Origin: CAWFGW01 sp963815495
GTDB taxonomy: Bacteria > Bacteroidota > Bacteroidia > Cytophagales > JAAEPT01
Direction of reading: 5' to 3'
NCBI GenBank assembly: GCA_963815495.1
Contig: CAWFGW010000010.1
Span: 124,001 to 188,000 of the forward strand
Length of the DNA stretch: 64,000 nucleotides
Of this stretch, positions 55,352 to 64,000 are shown piece after piece. The position numbers and the translations under genes were made by a program. The notes beneath the pieces are model-generated. The model had not been told where the DNA came from and did not search any database. It was given only the letters and a program-made list of their open reading frames with translations. Each line of letters opens with the position of its first letter. The first letter of the stretch is position 1.

Positions 55352-55388
55352 AAAAAAGCCTTGATTTATATAAAGAAATCAAGGCTTT
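55352..55388 (-). terminator. Intrinsic terminator of dnaA
   Basis: Arms AAAGCCTTGATTT (55355-55367) and AAATCAAGGCTTT (55376-55388) pair exactly around 8 nt. The A run at 55352-55357 gives a T run on the minus strand. It isolates dnaA from the GH3-family gene. Confidence 0.85.
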
Positions 55389-55409
55389 AAAGGATAATAA
55401 ATAATGTAA

Positions 55410-56831
55410 TTAACTAGCTTTCGCTCTCATCTTTACTTTTTTCAAAACATCCTGCATGGTATTGTAAAACTGCTGATCAGTATCCATCATATCATTTACG
55501 GTAGTAATTGCATGAATTACGGTGCTGTGGTCTCTTCCACCAAAATGTGCTCCAATAGACTTTAAAGACATATTAGTGTATTCTTTCGCCAAATACATAG
55601 ACACCTGACGAGCAACAACCACTTCACGCTTACGGGTTTTTGCTTTCATTAGTTCAATAGATATATCGAAGTAATTTTGCACAAATTTTTGAATATAGTC
55701 CATATTGACTTCTACATCAATGTTCTGAACAATGCTTTGTAGTGCTTGTTTGGCTAAGTCTAAATCAATTTCTTTTCTCGCTAAAGACGACTGAGCAATT
55801 AATGAAACAATTACACCTTCTAACTCTCTGACGTTGGTATCAACACTGTAAGCGATATACTCTACCACTTCTTTAGGCATCACTATACCATCATTATCCA
55901 ACTTCTGATGAATGATAGCCATACGTGTTTCAAAATCGGGTTGCTGCAAATCAGCTGTCAACCCCCATTTAAAACGAGAAATCAAACGTTCTTGTAATCC
56001 CTTTAACTCTTTGGGTGGGCAATCACTAGTCATAATGATTTGCTTTCCACTTTGATGGAGATGATTAAAGATATGAAAGAAAATTTCTTGTGTTTTTTCT
56101 TTGCCTGAAAGAAATTGAATATCGTCTACGATGAGTACATCTACTTGTAAATAGTAATTCGCAAACTCTTGTATTTTATTGTTCTTAAATGCTTCGATAA
56201 CTTGGTTAGCAAATTTCTCAGAAGAAACATATAAGACAAACTTACCAGACTTATCTGACTCGAGTTTATTACCAATTGCTTGAACTAAATGGGTTTTCCC
56301 TAAACCAACACCACTATAAATAAACAGTGGATTAAAAGAAGTAATGCCAGGTTTGTTAGTTACTGCCAAACCAGCAGAACGTGCCAAACGATTACAATCA
56401 CCTTCAATATAAGAATCAAAGGTATATTGTGAATTTAAATGAGAATCTGTAGAAAGACCGTTTAAACCGCCTTGAATATCAAATGGATTGGCAACTTGGG
56501 ATTTAAATTGTTCATTTTTTGGAGAAATCTTACTCGTAGGAATATTAACTACATAAGGTTTATTTGTTTCAGAACCCTTATCTACCACAATAGAATATTC
56601 CAATTTTGCTGATATTCCCAATTCATTATGAATTGCTTTCCTCAAAATGCTCACATAGTGTTCTTCAAGCCACTCATAAAAGAACTGACTAGGCACCTGT
56701 ATTGTAAGCACATTATCCTCAAGTTTAACTGGAGAGATGGGTTTGAACCAAGTATCAAAACTTTGTTGACCTACATTCTCACGAATGTAGCTTAATATGC
56801 CATTCCAAGCAGTTACACAATCTTTAATCAT
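55410..56831 (-). CDS. dnaA: Chromosomal replication initiator DnaA
   Basis: 473 aa, full length. Domain I includes GQQSFDTWFKPISPV. The AAA+ domain has Walker A GVGLGKTHLVQAIGN and Walker B VLIVDDIQFLSGKEKTQE, with SRFKWGLTADLQ, typical of DnaA. Domain IV ends with GGRDHSTVIHA, the DnaA-box-binding signature. It opens the origin for replication. The 363-bp upstream gap holds one DnaA box, suggesting autoregulation and a possible origin region, but a full box cluster is not visible. Confidence 0.98.
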   Translation of the reverse strand: MIKDCVTAWNGILSYIRENVGQQSFDTWFKPISPVKLEDNVLTIQVPSQFFYEWLEEHYVSILRKAIHNELGISAKLEYSIVVDKGSETNKPYVVNIPTSKISPKNEQFKSQVANPFDIQGGLNGLSTDSHLNSQYTFDSYIEGDCNRLARSAGLAVTNKPGITSFNPLFIYSGVGLGKTHLVQAIGNKLESDKSGKFVLYVSSEKFANQVIEAFKNNKIQEFANYYLQVDVLIVDDIQFLSGKEKTQEIFFHIFNHLHQSGKQIIMTSDCPPKELKGLQERLISRFKWGLTADLQQPDFETRMAIIHQKLDNDGIVMPKEVVEYIAYSVDTNVRELEGVIVSLIAQSSLARKEIDLDLAKQALQSIVQNIDVEVNMDYIQKFVQNYFDISIELMKAKTRKREVVVARQVSMYLAKEYTNMSLKSIGAHFGGRDHSTVIHAITTVNDMMDTDQQFYNTMQDVLKKVKMRAKAS

Positions 56832-57047
56832 AAGTTCTAGCGGTTAAAAAAGTTTTCTTAGAAAAGAAACTTTCAACAATTATTTACAACTCTCGAAAAC
56901 CAAAATTGTAGAAAAAAAAAATAACATAAAAACGCATTTGCTATTGACTTTTTAGTTCAAATATTTAGAACTAACAGAAGCCCTATTATTGGAAATATTT
57001 CTTCGAAAATTACAATTTATTATTTGTTTTGACATACTACCTGTTAG

Positions 57048-57056
57048 TTATACACA
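57048..57056 (+). promoter_or_regulatory. DnaA box in the dnaA upstream region
   Basis: TTATACACA matches the relaxed DnaA-box consensus TTATNCACA. It lies in the 363-bp gap (56832-57194) between dnaA and the CHAT gene, 217 bp upstream of the dnaA start. The gap is very AT-rich, with a poly-A stretch near 56912. No second clear box was found, so an origin is only a possibility; autoregulation is more likely. Confidence 0.45.
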
Positions 57057-57194
57057 TCCTTAAATATCTTTTTTTTATATTAAAATAAACTTGGAAATTA
57101 CATTACTTTAAATTCATAGATAAATCTCTGCTCATGCAGCTACTACATATACCTATATTTTAGTTAGATTTATTCTATCACTTAACATGCGATT

Positions 57195-60100
57195 ATGAAA
57201 TATTTACTGTTTGCTTTTTCATTAATTCTATTATTAAGGACCTCGGGTCAAGAATTGCCAAAAAAATTAATCAAAGAATCAAAAAAACTAGAAGGCTACT
57301 ATATCGGTGGAGAGTATAAGGATTATATCAACAGTATAGATAAATTCATTGACTTTCATCAATCTCAAGCAGGAGATGAGGCTAGACTCAATGAAGGACA
57401 TTACCATGTACTGAAAGGCAAAGGACTGTTAGGCATGGGTAATCCCTTAAACATAGCTAATGGAGAGATAAAAAAAGGGTTGCAGCTGATTTCAAGTGTG
57501 AATAAAGAATCTCCTGAATTAATCATTAGCAACCTTGAAGCAGCTAACACTTTAATTCAATTTAGTTATATTAACGAAGCTTTAAATTATTATAATGATG
57601 CTATCAACTTAATTAAAAGTACTGGTAAGACTAAGTTCTTACCTGAAACGCAAAAGACAGAAAGCAAATTACTTTTTGAACAGGGTTTTTACTCAGAAGC
57701 GTATACCATAGCTCGATCGCTAACTGGTTATTATAAAGAAAAGATCACTCCTTATTATGAATATACTGACCCAAAGTCAGGAAAAGTAAAAAAGAAAAAA
57801 TACAAAAAAGATGAATTAATAAACCTCAAACGAGGTCTTGGTAATCACCTTAACTTTATAGCACAAATATTACTAGAGAAAGGTGAGTATAAAAAATTTG
57901 ATTCTGCACAAACTGTAGCAAATAACTGGATTGAAAGTGAAATAGGTAAGAAAGATATTAGCTATGTAGATAATCTTTATTTAAAAAGTTTGCAGTTATA
58001 CTATATAGAAATATATGACGAAGCATTAAAGTCATTTCTAGAGACATATAGTTACATGTTTAAAACCAAATATGGATACAAGTATGAAATAACAAGTCCT
58101 AAACATTACCAAATATTGAGTAAGGTAATGGAGTGTAGTTGGATTGAAAATCAAGATGATGAAGTAAGAGGTAAACGCAACTATTTTTATTCTGAAATAA
58201 AAAAATACTTTGATAAAGGCAATGTTAATCGGGCTAGAATATACTTTGTTGATATTAAAAAACAACTAATTAAAACAAATTTTCTAGAGGCTAAGCAACT
58301 ATTGCAAGAACTTGTTGTAGAAGATTTAATCCCTCGAGACCACCCCTACTACCTCACTTATCTTGAATTATCATTAGAGACACACGCCAAATTAGAAGAG
58401 TTAAAAATTGCACTTGAGGCGAAAAACAAGTCATTAACCTTATTGAAAAAATTATACCCTGAAACTTCAAATACATTTCATTTAGCTAACATTAATAAAG
58501 CGGAATTATTAGTTGAATACAGTAATGATTTTACAGAGGCTGAATCAATTTTTAATTCGAGTTATAAAATAAATTACATAAGTGAATTCAGTCAAACACA
58601 TGTTGATTACTTAAGATATTCTAATTTATACGCCAAATTCCTAACACTACAGGAGAAATACACTGAAGCAATCAAACAACTCGAATCAGGTTATGGCATT
58701 GCTGAAAGATATTATGATTTTTCCAAAACTGATCGATTAGCAATTCAAGCAACGCTTCTTGCAGAAGCACATTTTCATATTGGACAAATGGCTGAAGCTG
58801 AAAAATATAACCGAATATGTAAAAAAGTTTATTTTATAACTGCAAATAAAAAAAGAACAAGTAAAGCTGACTACCTTTTATTTTTAGGGAAATATAATTT
58901 AATGATTGGTAACATTAAAGAAGCGGAAAACAACTTTAAAGAGGCCCATGACTTATTAAATGAGGTAGAAAAAGACAAGAAAAGAAAATACAGAAAAGAC
59001 ATTGATGTTAGTGAGTTCACCAGCCTTTATTTAGCAAAAGGGGAATATTCAAAACTTGAACAAGAATTACTAAAGTCAATTAAATATAAAGAAGATATTT
59101 ATGGTAAAAATCACCGTGTATTACTTAACACAATCAACAATTTAACCGATTTATACATCAGAATAGGAGAATTTACTCAAGCAGGAAAAACCTCTCAACG
59201 AGGACTGGCGCTAGCAAAAGAAAGTTTTGGTGAGAACTCACTCGCTTACATGGAAGCCTTAATTCTTCAAGCTAAACTATATTCTTCTCTTGGCAATTAT
59301 CCTGAAGCAATTAAACAGTTTGAAAAAATATTAGCCAAACAAGAGCGCTTTTATGGTTCAAACAACAACATCTATGTTGCTAAGACAATGACTGAATTAG
59401 CAATAAGCCGTTTATTAGATGGAGATAAGGGAGATGAAGTATACAATTACTTAATCCATGCTGCGAAAGTAGCTCAAGAATTTAACCAAGGTGATGTATC
59501 AGGTAAAGTTCGAGAATCACCTCGTTATGCTCAAGCACTTAAAAATTTGGCGTATTATCATATCGAAACAAACAACCTCGATAAAGCTCTTGAGTTAATT
59601 AATAAAGCAGAGTCAATTTATCTTGCATTAGAAATAGATAAAAACAATGAAAGTGTAGCGACTATTGAAATTCTGAAAGGAGAAATCTATAAAAAGCAAG
59701 GCAAATATGATCAAGCTATCAAACAATATGAATCAGCAGGAGATAAGTACAAAAATAAGTTCAGTAAAGATCACCCAGAATATGTATATGCATTAAGTAA
59801 GTTAGGTCAAATCTATTATATCAAAAAAGACTACAATAAAGCAATTAGCATACTCGATGAAACTACTACTTATTATCTTTCATTTATCGACAACTATTTC
59901 ACGTGGTTGAGTGAAAGCGAAAAAAGTAAATTTTGGCGTAAAATCAAAAGTGATTTTGAATTCTATAACACTCTCGCTTTTAAGTTTAGAAATAACAAAG
60001 AAGAGTTAGTTGAAAATGTATACAACTTTACTTTGGACACGAAAGCACTACTATTAAATTCCTCCATACAGCTCCGACAAGCTATAGTCAATAGCAATGA

Positions 60101-61499
60101 TCAAGATCTCATTGATAAATTCACCCTTTGGATTTTTCTACGAGAACAGCTAACTGCTAAACTTTCCTACACAGACGAACAACTCAAAGAATTAGGTGAA
60201 GCAACTAAAGATGAACTAGAAAAAGAGATTAATATCTTAGAAAAAGAACTAAGCGAAAAATCTGTAGCTTTTTCAGAAAGCAACAAAAAAAGAAAAAAGA
60301 AAAAAGAAAAAATCACGTGGGAAACTGTACGTGATCAATTAAAGCCAAATGAATATGCTGTTGAAATGATTCGCTATAGGTACTACGATAAATCATTTTC
60401 AGATTCTATTATCTATGCAGCACTCATTATTTCTCCAGAAACAACAAAAACACCTGAAGTTGTCATCATTCCAAATGGGACTGATTTAGAAAAAAAATAT
60501 GTTAAGTATTATAGAAATACAACTAAACTTGGTTTAGATGACAAAATCTCTTACAAACATTTTTGGAAACCAATAAGTGAAAAAATACCTAAGGGAGCTA
60601 CTATATATTTCTCCTCCGAAGGTGTTTACAATGAAATCAATATTGAGTCATTACGAAACGCGAATGGTAACTACGTATTAGATGAGAATAATATTGTTTT
60701 AGTGAGTAATACGAAGGATTTGTTAAACACTACTAGTAGCTCAAACATACAATTGTCGGACAGGGCAGCGTTTGTGGGCAACCCAGCATTTTATGACAAT
60801 AACTTAACTAGAACTGACCATAACAATGCAACTGTTGCTCAAACGGTTAAACAACTACCTGGCGCAGAAAAAGAAGTATACCTTGTTAATGAGTTCCTAA
60901 AGAAAAAAGGTTGGAAAACTGAGGTATATTTATACGAAAATGCTACGGAGGATACCATCAAAAAAATTGTCAGTCCGAGAGTATTACATTTCGCCACGCA
61001 TGGCTTTTTCATAGAAGACAATGCACAAAGAGATGCTTCAGTAAATACAGGTTTAGATGAACAACGTGCAATAATCAACCCGCTGTTGAAATCAGGTTTA
61101 TTGATGACACATGCTGGTGAAATAATGGAGAGTAAAGATGTGTATGACTTTAATCAAGAAAGCGGTGTCCTAACTGCTTATGAAGCGATGAATTTAGACC
61201 TAAGCAATACCGAAATGGTGGTGTTATCTGCTTGTGAAACTGGTTTAGGTGATGTTCAAATTGGAGAAGGTGTATTTGGTTTACAACGTGCGTTTATTGT
61301 TGCTGGCGCAAAATCAGTGATTATGAGTTTATTTAAGGTTTCTGATGAGGTCACCATGCAGTTGATGGATACCTTTTATCAAAAATGGATTGAATTAGGA
61401 GACAAAAGACAAGCCTTTATCGAAGCTAAAAAGGAAATCAGAAAGAAAAACCCGGAACGAATTTATTGGGGTGCATTTGTAATGGTAGGGAATAACTAA
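57195..61499 (+). CDS. Secreted TPR-CHAT domain protein (caspase-like peptidase family)
   Basis: 1434 aa. The signal peptide is 1-19 (RTSGQ). Residues from about 40 to 960 form many TPR-like helix pairs (for example YLKLGK-type repeats such as EAIKQFEKILAKQERFYG and QGKYDQAIKQYESAGDKY). A basic coiled coil (about 1015-1045) precedes the CHAT domain, which has HFATHGFF with His1269 and LSACETGLGD with Cys1347, the caspase-like dyad. A GEGVFGLQRAFIVAGAKSVIMSLF segment completes the fold. CHAT proteases cut target proteins in other systems. The role here, outside the cytosol, is not known, and there is no obvious partner beside it. Confidence 0.92.
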   Translation: MKYLLFAFSLILLLRTSGQELPKKLIKESKKLEGYYIGGEYKDYINSIDKFIDFHQSQAGDEARLNEGHYHVLKGKGLLGMGNPLNIANGEIKKGLQLISSVNKESPELIISNLEAANTLIQFSYINEALNYYNDAINLIKSTGKTKFLPETQKTESKLLFEQGFYSEAYTIARSLTGYYKEKITPYYEYTDPKSGKVKKKKYKKDELINLKRGLGNHLNFIAQILLEKGEYKKFDSAQTVANNWIESEIGKKDISYVDNLYLKSLQLYYIEIYDEALKSFLETYSYMFKTKYGYKYEITSPKHYQILSKVMECSWIENQDDEVRGKRNYFYSEIKKYFDKGNVNRARIYFVDIKKQLIKTNFLEAKQLLQELVVEDLIPRDHPYYLTYLELSLETHAKLEELKIALEAKNKSLTLLKKLYPETSNTFHLANINKAELLVEYSNDFTEAESIFNSSYKINYISEFSQTHVDYLRYSNLYAKFLTLQEKYTEAIKQLESGYGIAERYYDFSKTDRLAIQATLLAEAHFHIGQMAEAEKYNRICKKVYFITANKKRTSKADYLLFLGKYNLMIGNIKEAENNFKEAHDLLNEVEKDKKRKYRKDIDVSEFTSLYLAKGEYSKLEQELLKSIKYKEDIYGKNHRVLLNTINNLTDLYIRIGEFTQAGKTSQRGLALAKESFGENSLAYMEALILQAKLYSSLGNYPEAIKQFEKILAKQERFYGSNNNIYVAKTMTELAISRLLDGDKGDEVYNYLIHAAKVAQEFNQGDVSGKVRESPRYAQALKNLAYYHIETNNLDKALELINKAESIYLALEIDKNNESVATIEILKGEIYKKQGKYDQAIKQYESAGDKYKNKFSKDHPEYVYALSKLGQIYYIKKDYNKAISILDETTTYYLSFIDNYFTWLSESEKSKFWRKIKSDFEFYNTLAFKFRNNKEELVENVYNFTLDTKALLLNSSIQLRQAIVNSNDQDLIDKFTLWIFLREQLTAKLSYTDEQLKELGEATKDELEKEINILEKELSEKSVAFSESNKKRKKKKEKITWETVRDQLKPNEYAVEMIRYRYYDKSFSDSIIYAALIISPETTKTPEVVIIPNGTDLEKKYVKYYRNTTKLGLDDKISYKHFWKPISEKIPKGATIYFSSEGVYNEINIESLRNANGNYVLDENNIVLVSNTKDLLNTTSSSNIQLSDRAAFVGNPAFYDNNLTRTDHNNATVAQTVKQLPGAEKEVYLVNEFLKKKGWKTEVYLYENATEDTIKKIVSPRVLHFATHGFFIEDNAQRDASVNTGLDEQRAIINPLLKSGLLMTHAGEIMESKDVYDFNQESGVLTAYEAMNLDLSNTEMVVLSACETGLGDVQIGEGVFGLQRAFIVAGAKSVIMSLFKVSDEVTMQLMDTFYQKWIELGDKRQAFIEAKKEIRKKNPERIYWGAFVMVGNN

Positions 61500-62905
61500 A
61501 TTATTTTTGTTTTTTCCTGTACAATAAGATACATAGCATCAAGCATTAAAACTGAGTTGACTGGAATCCCCATTCTTTTGACTTTTCTATCATTTGGCTA
61601 TACCACTCATCATTTGATTTTATATTATTCATTATAATTTGAACATGGGAAATCAGGCCAAGTTCATCCATCATTTTTTGATTAGGATTATAGTTTTTAT
61701 TTCCACAAGTCATTTTTATTATCTGCGAGTACAATATAAATAATATGTTTATAAAGGTTATCAGACATTATTGTAACACCCTCAAATGATTCTCGGCTAT
61801 AATAACACATAAAAACACTTGCCATATCACGGCTTTGAACTATGATTAATATTCTATTATTCTTATATATTCTTATTTTCTGAACTAATTTCTCATGATC
61901 CATTCCCTTATCAATAGCAAAGTTCATATTAAAAACTCCAACTAGCGATATAAGAAAAATCAGTCCAATATTGACTCTATTGTTTTTAGGGATATAAGAG
62001 TAAAAAATCCTACCAGAACAAAAAAACTTGGCAAAATAAAAAATAAATAGTGGGTAACATATACACTACTCTTTTGACCTGCCAGATGCGTTATTTTAAG
62101 GATTACAAAAGACCACAGCAAAAGATAGAATAACTTAAAGATGTTATTCCCCCTAAAATCTTTCTGTTTAAACAACATATAGAAGATACCTAATAACGTA
62201 ATAATTATCATCAGACTAATAGGCCACCACCTATCAAGTAATTCTAATAACAGTTTAGATGGCTCATACGATTGAAAGGAAGAATTCACCTGATATAACG
62301 ACTTCAAACATACGGTTTAGCCAGTCTCACAACATAAAAGACTCAGAATACCTGACACACAAAACAAAAGTAAGGTCTTTCGATTACAAATAAATATAAC
62401 AAGAACAAATTGTATGAATGGAATTAAAATAAAGAGGCAATGAGAATATATGCCACAGAAATTAAAAACCGCTAAAGGAATGAAAGCCCACCAACGTTTA
62501 GAAAAAACTAACTCAAAAAAACTCCATGTTGATACAATTCCCAAGAAAACCAAAAAAGAATAAACACAAACTTTCTGAGTATATTAAGATAACGAATTGG
62601 AAGTAATAAACTATACACACCCTATTACAGCGGCTTGAAGATTGATATGTTTATTAACAAATACATAAAGAGACAAAACAGCCAATAAATTAAATAAAAC
62701 ACTTAAAAATCGTAATGGAAATTCTCCTATACCAAAAAAACTCAACCCAATAGTGAACAATGAAATAAGAAAAGGCAGCGCCAACATCTTGATTACACAT
62801 ATATTCAATATCTAAAATACTCAGTAAAGCAGTATGTAACGTATATACCTCATCGTACCACAAAGGGTAATCAGAAAAAAAAACCAGTTTGGAAAGAAGG
62901 TTTAC
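61497..62905 (-). pseudogene. Decayed GT-C membrane glycosyltransferase (PMT/GT39-like)
   Basis: Several short minus-strand frames join into one degraded protein. Near 62829-62870 the frame reads PLWYDEVYTLHTALLS, with the Asp-Glu pair of GT39/PMT enzymes. Then 62808-62611 gives FGIGEFPLRFLSVLFNLLAV, 62553-62317 gives WSFFELVFSKRWWAFIPLAV and IYSHCLFILIPFIQ (the lumenal-helix set), 62307-61960 has further membrane helices, and 61927-61546 a soluble C-terminal part. The final LDAMYLIVQEKTKII reaches a stop at about 61497 in yet another frame. At least five frame changes or stops separate the pieces, so this is real decay rather than one sequencing error. Confidence 0.8.
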
Positions 62906-62983
62906 AAAAAAAAATCACTGCACCAATTACCTATATCTGATATTTTTAAAAAAAAAGACTAAAATTCATCGTGCATGTTATTT

Positions 62984-63442
62984 TTAATAAACTTCAGTCA
63001 ACTTATTCGCTGAATAAACTATTCTGCGAGCATCTGCCTCTCTTAGCTTCATTTTGACATCAGTAATAAGGCCCATTTTAGCCTCTTTATCAATTTTAAG
63101 CACCACCTTTATTTGACTTGCTTTGGGACCTAATTTGGTTTTTTCTTGTTGAATAAACTGAAGTATTTCATTTGGAGTCACAAAGGCATCATTTACCTGA
63201 ATTCTAGGTTCGCTACCATAAACATCTTCTTTTTTAGGTTTACCGATGTAAATAAAGCTAACCGTGTTTTTTTGTTCTAGTTTTTGAAGTTGTGTCACTT
63301 GGGGTCGTGTATTTTCCACCAAGAGGTTTTCTTTACGCATCTTAGTGGTAACCATGAAGAAAAACAACAATATAAAAATGATGTCAGGCAACGCTGAAGT
63401 TGGTATTTCTTGAGAGGTTTTTGTTTTACGTTTAAATCCCAT
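62984..63442 (-). CDS. ExbD/TolR family biopolymer transport protein (second)
   Basis: 152 aa. The N-terminal membrane helix reads TSALPDIIFILLFFFMVTTKM and contains the essential membrane Asp (about residue 20), the proton-path residue of ExbD/TolR. The periplasmic part is mixed alpha/beta (QIKVVLKIDKEAKMGLITDVKMKLREADARRIVYS). With ExbB it uses the proton gradient to power TonB-dependent uptake. It lies 2 bp after another ExbD gene, a common tandem in Bacteroidota. Confidence 0.92.
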   Translation of the reverse strand: MGFKRKTKTSQEIPTSALPDIIFILLFFFMVTTKMRKENLLVENTRPQVTQLQKLEQKNTVSFIYIGKPKKEDVYGSEPRIQVNDAFVTPNEILQFIQQEKTKLGPKASQIKVVLKIDKEAKMGLITDVKMKLREADARRIVYSANKLTEVY

Positions 63443-63444
63443 AG

Positions 63445-64000
63445 TTAATAGGTGCCCACGTTTGTTGGTTCTGCCTCCGATAATTGCATTGGATAAGCAT
63501 CTTGGGCTTTACTTAACAAGCGATTATCATTGCGGTCTTCTGAATTTAGTTTTAAATAATCTTCTACTGAAATACCCAAAAACTCTGCTCTTACTGTATG
63601 ATATGCTGCTTTAAGTTCATCTAACACACGAATATACATTTCATAAGATGTACCTCTATCGGTTTTAAAGGAAACAATGGCATCTTGAGGACTATCTGAC
63701 AAATCAGGGTTTTTTCCATTATTTTTTAAAAACGCTATAGCATTCTCTTTAATGTTTTCTAACTCCATTACCTCTCCTTCTACCAAGAGATTATCTTGTG
63801 AATTAACGAGGACTTTGAATACATTTCGATCAATAATATCAACCTCTACATTTTCATCAACTTTTTGAGGCAAAGTAATAGGCAAACCTCTTTCGTTGAC
63901 AATGGTAGTAGTCACTAAAAAGAAAATCAACAGTAGAAAGGCAATATCTGCCATTGAACTACTGTTCACTTCTACTACGGCTCTATCTTTCTTTTTTATC
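63445..64000 (-). CDS. ExbD/TolR family biopolymer transport protein (first), partial at the window edge
   Basis: At least 174 aa; the frame stays open to the end of the window. From a GTG at 63969 it reads MNSSSMADIAFLLLIFFLVTTT, but upstream codons (KKKDRAVVEV) are also in frame and match the normal basic start of ExbD, so the true start lies beyond 64000. The membrane helix has the key Asp in SMADIAFLLL. The periplasmic part has a longer insertion than the second copy (KNNGKNPDLSDSPQDAIVSFKTDRGTSYEMY). An exbB gene is expected just upstream, outside the window. Confidence 0.92.
   Translation of the reverse strand, partial: IKKKDRAVVEVNSSSMADIAFLLLIFFLVTTTIVNERGLPITLPQKVDENVEVDIIDRNVFKVLVNSQDNLLVEGEVMELENIKENAIAFLKNNGKNPDLSDSPQDAIVSFKTDRGTSYEMYIRVLDELKAAYHTVRAEFLGISVEDYLKLNSEDRNDNRLLSKAQDAYPMQLSEAEPTNVGTY

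Noticed and set aside
56832..57194. Complete origin of replication upstream of dnaA
   Set aside because: Only one clear DnaA box was found. AT richness alone is not enough in this genome.

Overview
The window is AT-rich DNA from a member of the Bacteroidota, most likely a gliding or T9SS-bearing flavobacterium-like organism. The evidence is a GldB lipoprotein gene, a 2307-residue surface protein with a gliding-motility C-terminal domain, two more proteins with type A T9SS sorting tails, paired ExbD genes, DUF1800/DUF1501 neighbours, a fused isobutyryl-CoA mutase (IcmF), and a dnaA / GH3-family / dxr / rseP block. No rRNA, tRNA, CRISPR array or prophage was seen.

Layout. 0-6.4 kb: a prokaryotic pentameric ligand-gated ion channel, a nitroreductase, an asparagine synthase paired with a WbuB-like glycosyltransferase, gldB and an outer-membrane barrel. 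6.8-13.7 kb: the giant T9SS adhesin on the minus strand. 14-22.5 kb: small secreted proteins and an esterase, then a run of a LysM/MltD-like protein lacking its catalytic Glu, two SGNH esterase-like proteins and an MBOAT acyltransferase, which looks like a cell-wall or surface-glycan O-acylation cassette. 22.5-28.5 kb: low-complexity intergenic DNA, DUF1800 and DUF1501 (Tat-like signal plus T9SS tail), then a field of repeats with matching inverted ends. One repeat unit contains a small GIY-YIG nuclease gene. Next to it are a frameshifted TruA-like gene and a frameshifted icmF.

32-38.8 kb: a T9SS cargo protein, a Na+/H+ antiporter / patatin / NAD-binding protein run, a SpoIIE-type phosphatase, and barrel and lipoprotein genes. 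39-49.9 kb: an envelope-stress and signalling island. It holds CsbD, a YqjE-like membrane protein, an AI-2E family transporter, YtxH, a coiled-coil lipoprotein, Dps, a DUF748 protein, a single-domain response regulator, an NtrC-type sigma54 activator, two histidine kinases, an Rcp1-like regulator, and two tandem 54-aa DUF1328 membrane peptides. 49.9-56.8 kb (minus strand): a LysM protein, rseP, dxr, a GH3-family enzyme and dnaA. 57.2-61.5 kb: a secreted TPR-CHAT protease-like protein of 1434 aa. 61.5-62.9 kb: a decayed GT-C (PMT/GT39-like) glycosyltransferase. 63-64 kb: two ExbD proteins, the second cut by the window edge.

The items most worth following up are the GIY-YIG gene enclosed by the same inverted ends as its neighbouring repeats, the pseudo-MltD/SGNH/MBOAT cassette, the pentameric channel, the secreted TPR-CHAT protein, and the two frameshifts about 1.1 kb apart. 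Gene functions come from recognised motifs. No database search was run, and positions of short sites may be off by a base or two.
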